A DNA stretch of 64,000 bases, taken from Scleroderma bovista. Taxonomy: Eukaryota > Basidiomycota > Agaricomycetes > Boletales > Sclerodermataceae. The notes below the pieces were generated by a model. The model worked only from the letters and a program-made list of their open reading frames with translations, was not told the DNA's origin and did no database searches. Below are positions 56,363 to 64,000 of this stretch, piece by piece. Position numbers and translations under genes: made by a program. The stretch's first letter is position 1. Every line of letters begins with the position of its first letter. The stretch spans positions 1 to 64,000 of the forward strand of contig JAYMGJ010000022.1 in assembly GCA_037178675.1 (NCBI GenBank), read 5' to 3'.

Positions 56363-56998
56363 CTTCTGTCGATATCCCGCTGCCCGGAATCAACCCTGAA
56401 CTGATGTTATCGAAGCAAGTTGTGGACACGAGGTTCGACTAATAGCTATTGCGCGAGAGGTGCGATCTTAGTTCGTTATAAATTTACCCCACGCCCGGGC
56501 TGGTGTCAGGGACCCTCTGTCCAGAATGTCTGATGGAAATTCGATCTCATTTATACAGGTGACGGCGCACCCCACCGCTGGTGCAATAGACTCATCCCCG
56601 AGCTAACTGCACACGTATACAGATTCCTGGATACCACAGGTCTTTTTTTTGTAGCAAAGGGCGTGTTTTCTGATCTTGACTATCTCCGCAGGTGATCCAT
56701 CTGCAACGCCGGGTCCGCGGAAGGTACGTTCTTGGCAACTCTAGACTGTTGCGCCGAATGTGGTGGCTGACACCATCCACGGGACGCCAATGATGGAATA
56801 TTCTATGATATGGGAGGAATAGGAGATCCGCGGTGTGACTGGCGATATGTATCTATATTTGCAGCGAACTCACTGTGTGATCCTCATGCTGATGAGGCTC
56901 GCCACGTCAAATCAACGCTTCGGACAAAGTGAGTCCTCAAGTAATAAAGCGAACGACACCGAGACTCGAGCACTGATAATTTCATCACCTTACATACG
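56363..56998. other. Intergenic, no gene seen
   Basis: Spacer between the convergent HTD2 and methyltransferase genes. Short ORFs only. Confidence 0.5.
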
Positions 56999-58084
56999 CT
57001 AAACCGGCCTCATGCTGCTTGTAATGCATACCTGTGGAAGCAGCATCAGCACGCTAAGCGGGGGAAAATAAAGAAGCATGCACATCTTTACTACATATAA
57101 TCCTTGCGGGAAGCCATGTTGTATCTTTTCTCGGACTATTTTCAACCCAGCATCCTTGAAAATTTTCTTGAACGCCAAATCCGACCTAAATATCGCTTAT
57201 CAGCATGACCTGGACTGCTCCTAGAGGCAACGTCATCATACCTTGTCAAAGAGGAGTCCTCTTTATCGAATACGGCTCTTGGTTCGTCACCCAGTTGCGC
57301 ACACAAGTTCTCTTTAACCACGATAAAGCTCCGCGGTCCCCTCAACGCATTTCTGCTCAGGCGCAGGAATTCGGTGAGGTCTGCATCGCTCATGTGTCCG
57401 AGGCACCACTGACACCACAGAATGTCAAAGCCCGACGTCGCGTCGTCTTCGCTGGGAACGAAGCCGACACGCCCCATTACCTTTGCGTTGTTCACGGGAT
57501 TCGCTGGATCGAACTCCTGAAGCGGTGCCTTGATGAATGTTACGCTCTTGCTTCCATCAGCGATTCCTGGCCATCCGATGGCGTACCCGTTATCGTTGTG
57601 CGACCTTCCGAGCTCCGCAGAGTGTTTGCACTGCTCTAACGCTTCCAGGATGAACGATTGGACTGGTTCGACGAGAACGACGTCTGAGACGAGGTAGAGA
57701 AGAACGTTAGCAGTCACACGGCCTATTCCTGCGCCGACATCGAGCGCGCGATAACGCTGTTTCGGTTTGGGTGACCCTGCAGAAGGAGGGGAGAGCACAG
57801 AGGGGACGGTACATAGTTCGGGAAGAAGCTCGAGCAGAAACTGACGAGATCCGAGTGAGTCTACCCTTGGGAGTGACTATAAGATGGAATTAGTGCCAAT
57901 GGTACAACACGGTGTATGGTATACCCCAGAGCCAAACCCGCCTGTATGCAATCAGCAGTTTGTTGGGCCACGATCTACAGGGAGATAGCTCACCCAACAC
58001 TCCGTCGAGACTTGCTGGCTGACTGTTCCAGAAATCTATGCCTTGTTGAAGATTTGGGATAAGGGATTGGGTATTCGATGACAT
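56999..58084 (-). CDS. Alpha-N-methyltransferase NTM1 (N-terminal Xaa-Pro-Lys)
   Basis: Four exons. Exon 1 MSSNTQSLIPNLQQGIDFW-NSQPASLDGVLG (typical opening: W and the DGVLGG stretch); a very short exon 2 (GFGSG); exon 3 from LPRVDSLGSRQFL with RALDVGAGIGRVTANVLL (SAM motif I), VVLVEPVQSF (motif II), SGFDILWCQWCLGHMSDADL and GPRSFIVVKENLC; exon 4 SDLAFKKIFKDAGLKIVREK and the family end FPQGLYVVKM. It methylates the alpha-amino group of proteins with an N-terminal X-Pro-Lys after Met removal, such as Rpl12 and Rps25 in yeast (Tae1). The reading continues for 27 odd residues past the usual end to a stop at 56999; a real tail or missed splice is possible. A second AUG (58090) lies two codons upstream. 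Confidence 0.88.
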
Positions 58085-58446
58085 TGGCACTGTTGGAGTC
58101 GGCGACTAACACGAATACCCCTGTCAATGGTAATCACGTGACACAAACAGACAAATAAAAGTCGACAGCTTTTTTTTTCAAAATTGCCATGTTCAACTTC
58201 GACTCCAGTAAGTCTCCTGCGTCCTTTACTTTCTCTTCAAGATGAACTCTTTTCAGACCTGTTCTGTATCTTTGTGAAGACAAACTCATATTGCTAATTC
58301 CTTCTGATTCTTTTTTCTCGCCTTTCTGAGTTAATTTCGAGACTGACTGGTTTGATTTGCAACAGAATCTTCCTTGGAGTGAAGGAGACAAGGATTAATT
58401 GCCGAGGAATACAATACATTTATTAGAGCTACAAGTATCATGGGAA

Positions 58447-59879
58447 TCATATATACATTTCATCCCAACCTTCATCGTTTGTCGCCCGGGACACATTTCC
58501 ATCATTAGTGGTACTCGAGGTAAGTACTACAGAGGATATGGGCACTTCCCTTGCTTTCGGGTTTGGGTTCGGGTTTTGTTCGCTCTGCTCGAGTTCGTTG
58601 ACAATGCCCCACATCTCTTCGTCGATGTCCTGAACAGATGCAGGGGGAGACGCTTTTGATGCATGATATGGCAACAGAACATCATCCAGTTCTTGCCACA
58701 ACGACTCTTCATCCACATCCATCTTGTCCGCATCATCCCTTTCTCTGTACCTACTAGACGAGGGTTTCGATACTGGTGATTCAGGAGTAGAGATGGAGGT
58801 GCTGTTACGCAAAGCAGCGAGACGCTCTTCCTCAGCTTTGATCACGGCATCGATGTCGAAATCGTCATCATCCGGTTCAGAGGAGGTCGGGGGCAAGGAA
58901 GAACATCGCGAGGGTGCTGTGTCGCTCTTTGTCTCCTCATCATTACGTTCGGTTTTGTTTGCTTTGTCTTGGTTAGCCTCTGTGCTACCAGTGAGATCAA
59001 TGATATCCTCATCCTCATCCTCTGGCTTTTCCCCATTGACAAGACCTTTGGCCTCATCTCTCCAGACACTGAGGCGGACCTATTAATAGTGTTGGATATG
59101 ATGGATATATTGAGAAGCCAGCACATACTTGCATACGCTTAGAATGACACAATTTTTCAACACGGTCAACCGTGTCTTTGAACGGCGTCTTTGGGTACAG
59201 TCGATGTGTCCAGAACTGGTACACCTGCAAGAGGCGATTAAGATCTAGGTGCTGCGAGGAGGATTGCATTCTCAACATAAGCAGCAAAATCAGCACATAA
59301 ATTACTGACCTCATGACCCTTGCCCTTCATTTTGAATCCCTTCATGTCCTTGATAAGCTGGGGGAATCCATTCGGCTCTACCAACCTTTCCTCGTTCAAT
59401 ATCGCTGGTTTCCTCCGCGTCTTCTTTCCCTCCTCATCTGCACTCTTTCCTTTCCCGTCGCCCTTGACGTTCCTGCCCCCTCCAGAGGCTCCATCTGGCG
59501 GGGGCTGACTACTAGACATAACTTGACGAGGCGTCAGCGCAGGCATCTTCGTTTGTCGTTCACGTGCATGCCGCTCCTCAGCTTCATGAGCTAGTTTCGC
59601 GAGGTCCAATGCGGGTGCGAGGGGCTTATACCTCAGATCTTCCGCATCGTCTTTATTGTTTTCCCCTGCTGCATCCCCTTCGATGTCTGCAAACAATGCA
59701 TCGAGTTCGGGGTCGTGTGCCGCCGCAGGTACGGGTGCTGGGGTGGCGCGTTTTGACGGCCGCTCGTGGTCGCTGTCTGAGTCGGAGAAGAAGAGACGTT
59801 GGCGGGGTCTCTTTGTTGGACTAGAAAGATCCTTGTTCGATGGAGAGACGGGCGCGTCCCAGATATCGTCGAGAGACAT
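58447..59879 (-). CDS. CSM3: Fork-protection protein Csm3/Swi3 (Tipin)
   Basis: Three exons: 59879-about 59308, a middle exon (about 59251-59129), and one ending at the stop 58447. Starts MSLDDIWDAPVSPSNKDLSS with an acidic, Ser-rich N-terminus (FFSDSDSDHERPSKR). The conserved Swi3 domain follows: RRKPAILNEERLVEPNGFPQ, LIKDMKGFKMKGKGHE, LDLNRLLQVYQFWTHRLYPK, FKDTVDRVEKLCHSKRMQ. The C-terminal part is an acidic tail (DDDDFDIDAVIKAEEERLAA, KMDVDEESLWQELDDVLLP). Csm3 forms the Tof1-Csm3 (Timeless-Tipin) complex that stabilises paused replication forks and signals replication stress. CMR1 lies 130 bp upstream in the same orientation. Confidence 0.92.
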
Positions 59880-60009
59880 GACAAGCTTGTCGCGGGCTAA
59901 TGGGTCAGAGACGCGTTATTTGGGCTTGTTTACAATACAAAAGCATGGAAGGTATGTACTGTAAATACATTTACATGTTCTAGGTTCCCGAAAGCTTGAG
60001 TGTTCCTGT

Positions 60010-62235
60010 TTACACATCTGGCGGTGCCCACAATACGCATCGTCCGCTGGCATTTCCTGTCGCACATCTTTCCACAATACTCGGGTGAGAGCAGGTTACG
60101 GCTTGGACTGCCGTGATCCTGGGGTACCTAATCAGACAATTGCAACAGTAGACGTCAAATAACTCACCGATCAGGATCGGATAGTCTCGCAATCGGGTCA
60201 CCCTAGAAAATTATGATCTGGAACAGACATTCCTACGAAGCGCGTGGACATACCTTGCACGAGAATATATCAAGCGAATGCTCCATGTTCCCAATCTATG
60301 CTGCATCAGGCTACGTCCCTCAGACGGAGGATTCGTTGACTACATACCGTAAAATGGGGGTAAACGTCCGGATTTGGATTCCACGTTGCCCGGAGGATGG
60401 TAACCCAATGTCCCTGCAGGACGTTAGTACTTTCCTTTGACCACAAAGCAAATGTAGTGCTTACAGTCTGACAATTGTGCTTGATTCGGCTAAATGGTTT
60501 GAATGTCGGGAAAAGTGGCGACGAATCATACTTTGCTGCGTCCAACTCCCAGACTGCAAATGAGCGTCGTCAGCAACTAAGCTTACTAGAATAGGAGTTC
60601 ACCAACGATTAACAGAGTTATCATAACTCGTGCTAACAATACTCCGTCCCCTGGAATCCCAATAAGCAGAGCTGCAGGACATGCCATGCCGGAATTCTGC
60701 GCGCATCAGTCCGCGGCCTTGCGTGGAGTCCATAAAATCTTGCACCCTCTCATAATTGTACTCGAAAGGTCCAAGCGACCGACGGACCGACGGACCACGC
60801 ACAGGGGACGAGGGTGGAGGCGTCAAGGGTGTCGTTGTGCCCAACGCGAGGGTTTTCAGCTTCCGCGAATCCCACAACCTACAGATGTGGGGTGGAAAAC
60901 ATCTTTATGATCAAGTCATATCCTCACCTCAGAAAACGGTTATTGGATGCAGTCACTAACAGATGTGGGCTTGACGGATTGACGCTGACGCTCCCAATTT
61001 TCTGGTCAGACAACTCGTAGCGCCGAGCACTCCTTTCGCCCTCTCGGAGGTCGTAATGAGTTAGTGCCCCGGATTTATCAGAAATCCACATCTCATGGCC
61101 AGAGGGAGAAAGGTCAATGGAGGTAATGAGAATATCATTGTTGGAGAATAATTGGGAGGAGATGGAAGAGACCAAGGAAAATCTGCGGATGGTATAATCA
61201 TAGGATGTGGTGAAGACCTGCGGACCCTGTGATTAATATATGTTGTATAAATGAAAGAACCCCTACGAACACTATGCGAGTCTATAGGATCGAACTTGAT
61301 GCAGGAAATGGAAGACTTTGCTGTTGCTGGCCAGTGCTGTTGGAGGCGCCAATACTTCCCTCCTTCTCTTTCTCCAGTTGGAGAAATATCTTCATCTTCA
61401 TCGGCGACTTCGTCAGGGGGTGCTCGCGCATCCCATATTCCAAGTTGGCCGTGCTTATCTTTGCTCTGCGCGTTAGAGTCGTGTAGATACTAACGAAGTC
61501 GTACCCACCGCCAAAGAATATAAGATCCTTCGAAGGTTCCGGGTGGTATGCAGCGCTGTAAACCCTATTTTCAGTGACTTTTGCCCTCGCCACTATCTTC
61601 ATTTTGCCCAGTCTCTCCCTCAAGGCTTCCACTTCTTCTTTATCCTTGTCATTGCGGTCAAATACCCAATCACGTACGCTCCCCACGCGCCTTGGCATAG
61701 GATTGTTCGCGACTGCCTGAAACGTTCTTCTGAGGGCACTCGTGTCACTGTCATCGAGTTCCCCCGCGTCAATCAGCTCCACCAGATCCAGCTCGTGTGT
61801 CCGTGGTCGCTTCGCAAGCATAGCTTGTTCCTCTGCTGCTATCCTCTCTTCCTCCTCCTCTCTTTTTCGTTTCTGCGCCTCCGCCTCGCGCTTGCGTCTC
61901 TGTGCGGGTGTCTCATTCGGGTCGATGGCCTCCTTCTTGAGGCGAGCGCTCTGTCTGCGAGGGACACGGTCAATTTGCTCGCGTTTGGGTTTTTTAATGG
62001 GTTGTATTGGTTTTGCTTTGGGCTTTGGAGCGGGTTTTGGTGGGAGACCAAGGGAACTAGACGCGTCTTTGAGGTCGAGCTGTTCGAGCAAGGCACGGTT
62101 GCGCGCGATGTTCGCTTCGCGCTCTTTTTCGCTGGGAAAGTTGTCTATATCTTCGTTACAAGGAGAAGGGTAGACACTCACTATGCAGACAGCTCTACCA
62201 TGGTCGAAGATTGGAGACGCGTCGCGTGACGTCAC
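60010..62235 (-). CDS. CMR1: WD40 DNA damage-binding protein CMR1
   Basis: About six exons on the minus strand. The N-terminus contains NIARNRALLEQLDL, typical of Cmr1 orthologues, then a Lys/Arg-rich region (PRRQSARLKKEAIDPNETPA and a long Arg/Lys/Glu coiled stretch). WD repeats follow: YSAAYHPEPSKDLIFFG, HGQLGIWDARAP, ISCIKFDPIDSHSVFTTSYD, ILITSIDLSPSGHEMWISDK, IGSVSVNPSSPHLLVTAS, MWDSRKL, SAYWDSRGRSIVSTSYDN, ATWNPNPDVYPHF, and a C-terminal GRCVLWAPPDV. Cmr1 joins chromatin and intranuclear quality-control foci during replication stress. The start is uncertain: the first Met of the open frame (62235) precedes the family's usual opening by about 45 residues. The intron after FFGGGYDF (about 61460-61490) is only some 30 nt. 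Confidence 0.88.
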
Positions 62236-62635
62236 GTGTCACGACTGACTCTTCGGACGACTAACGCAACAAACTTGAACTTGGTGAGTACTGTGGTTGT
62301 TTATGACTATCCAAGGATGTCTTTTCATACAGACTCGTTCGTCCCGCCGTTCAGACTTCCGATGTGACTTTAGTCCAATTTTAGATGTATATCTTCCTCT
62401 ATCATGGTGACTAGTCACTGGATCTTGGTCGAGCTTCCCTCGCACCCCACAGGGTCGTGGCTGGCACTCGTCTAATCTGAGTCTGGGTGGCTGGTGAGCT
62501 TGGGCACTGGTAAATCTTTTTGTTAGCCCTTCCCTTGGTACACACTCGCATGGAAGAAAGGAAGAAAGACCAACACTGGTCTATTCATTAAGCGTAAACA
62601 TCTACATCAAAGGGTCGTTACCAATAGCTGTTGAA
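62236..62635. other. Intergenic, no gene seen
   Basis: CMR1 upstream region and 3' flank of the transporter. A palindrome-like ACGTCACGTGTCACGAC lies at about 62227-62243 next to the CMR1 start and could be a CACGTG-type (bHLH) site. Confidence 0.4.
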
Positions 62636-64000
62636 CTAACTAGTATCACTTGGGGGTACATGCCTCTCTTCCTTGGAGCGCAATTGGAACCATGCGGTAC
62701 CTAAGAACAACAGCCAACAAAAGCACAGAAGAAGTATACAGACGCAAGCAAAAATGCGACCACGACGGAGCTCGCGGTGTTTTTGTGCAGGATTTTGGGA
62801 ATGAGACTCGTCCTCAGAGGGTAGAGGCATTGGAGTCAACAACGGCTGCTCTTCCGTGGTTGGCGAAGATACCCTAGGACTCTCGTTCTCATTCACAGGA
62901 GTATATCCTGGTGATATTGGTGCGGGTCTCCCTGTAAGATCGTCCGTACAGCCCAATTCCCGGTTGAACCACCAGCGGTTCCGATAAAGATGAGCCAGGA
63001 CGATCAAAACAATGATTTGCAAGATGTTGAGTAGCCAGAACGTCAACAAGAGGTACTGGATTGCAGAGCCATCACGCTGTTTCGATATGGGCTTCCCCTT
63101 GGCGAGCCAGATGCCAGTGAGCACTTGCGTGATGGTGGAGCCAACATGTTCAAGCTATGGAGGAGTATATAAGTCGAGGATGAAAACATGTCTAATAAGG
63201 CTACTCACACTCTTGTGAAGGCCCAGGGTGGTCGAAACATACTTTAAGGGCACGAGAGCTGGTACAATAATGACCAGCAACACTGAAGTACAGTTAGCAC
63301 ACCAGAGTTGCAATAGTCTGAAGACCTTACAGGGAGAAAACCCGAAACCAAAAGAATATGAAAAGATGCCAGGAAGCGGTGATCGTGTCCACTGCGGTGG
63401 TGCCGACAGCCATGCAAAACATATCATAGTAAATACGGCTGCTATCATAAACAACCGCAAGATAGCTTGTGGGTGTTTAAGACGGTCCACGAGGTAGCCA
63501 CACTACGTTTCAGGATGGGTCACGATCACACGAGGCTGAAGTTCATGGCTCACTGCAGGGTACAAAACCATACTGCCGACAAGAAGGTATGATGCCTGGG
63601 TACTGGCATCTCCTTCGTTCAATTCGTAACGTCTCTCCAATAAATTCCTAAGTGAAATGTGTTGGCTCAAATCAGTCAACAACTCGCGAACACTCACGGA
63701 GCGAGATGCGTGAATGGGCCCCACAACGTCCCACAGAGAACATTTAAGGCGATGTAACTGACAATGAGTCATCGAGTTGAATGATCATGATGAAAGAAGT
63801 AACTCACGCCCAGAACACGTCTCCCAGCGCCAAAACATCATTCAAATTAACATAGCGCTTCCTTGCCACCTTCTCAAGGGCTCTCGCTTCTGAGATGTTG
63901 TATAGAGCGCGCTTCCTTGCTTCGTTTTGTACTTCTCGCGCTTCCAGGGTTGTTCCGGTCTCACGGATGAGCCATTTCGAGACAAGAAGGTAAATGAGGT
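62636..64000 (-). CDS. MFS transporter, partial (N-terminus beyond the window)
   Basis: The C-terminal part of a 12-span major facilitator. Exons read from the right edge: LIYLLVSKWLIRETGTTLEA (odd charged segment between helices), KRYVNLNDVLALGDVFWA, YIALNVLCGTLWGPFTHLAP, then ISLRNLLERRYELNEGDAS, GSMVLYPVVCGYLVDR-like segment, QAILRLFMIAAVFTMICFAW, a helix FGFSP...LLLVIIVPALVPLKYVST, GLHKSLEHVGSTITQVLTG and IQYLLLTFWLLNILQIIVLI. A long cytosolic Ser/Pro/Glu loop (TPVNENESPRVSSPTTEEQP) precedes a last span (IFACVCILLLCFCWLLFL). Loop and order suit a Ypr011/SLC49-like or general MFS protein. The substrate is unknown. Confidence 0.75.

Overview
The window is nuclear DNA of a mushroom-forming basidiomycete (Agaricomycetes type). 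Genes carry many spliceosomal introns of about 45-60 nt. There is a Pol II-type U2 snRNA with a Sm site, an H2B gene, an alpha-1,3-glucan synthase, a Ste11-type MAPKKK and a DUF6698-type gene typical of Agaricomycetes. No species can be named from sequence alone.

Layout. 1-4.6 kb: a small two-exon hypothetical gene, an eight-exon DUF6698-type gene and a 111-bp minisatellite. 4.6-7.2 kb: gene-poor repetitive DNA with LTR-like promoter and poly(A) signals. 7.2-20.1 kb: a nest of retrotransposons, all on the minus strand. A decayed Ty3/gypsy element (gag, -1 slippery heptamer, pol with nonsense codons, integrase end lost) is split by an 8,946-bp Ty1/copia element with apparently identical 584-bp LTRs, a CGACA target duplication, a half-tRNA-iMet primer site and an intact 1,781-codon gag-pol. 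The copia element also carries about 2.4 kb of overlapping extra ORFs between its 5' LTR and gag-pol. The first encodes a membrane-anchored protein with two PPAY motifs. A near-perfect 3' splice site ends exactly at the gag-pol AUG. I regard this as the most novel item here.

21.3-33.1 kb (plus strand): COA1 (cytochrome oxidase assembly), an NmrA-like pseudogene, a methionine/LAT-type amino-acid permease with a 12-nt micro-exon and a GC-AG intron, the copper chaperone ATX1, a very long ferric reductase and tRNA m2,2G26 methyltransferase TRM1. 33.2-37.2 kb (minus): the MAPKKK with SAM, RA-like and kinase domains, head-to-head with the 8-kb alpha-1,3-glucan synthase (37.9-46.1 kb, plus). 46.9-50.2 kb (minus): U2 snRNA, histone H2B and a sphingoid-base kinase.

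51-64 kb: a small basic protein, a class I methyltransferase and the MaoC/HotDog dehydratase HTD2 (both plus), then a minus-strand run of an N-terminal alpha-N-methyltransferase, Csm3/Tipin (replication fork protection), CMR1 (WD40 DNA-damage-binding protein) and an MFS transporter that runs off the right edge. About 51.5-54.1 kb holds no gene I can support. Exon limits come from reading splice sites by eye and checking that the frame is kept. For COA1, the permease, the ferric reductase, the MAPKKK and the small gene at 51 kb, all exons were summed and total a multiple of three.
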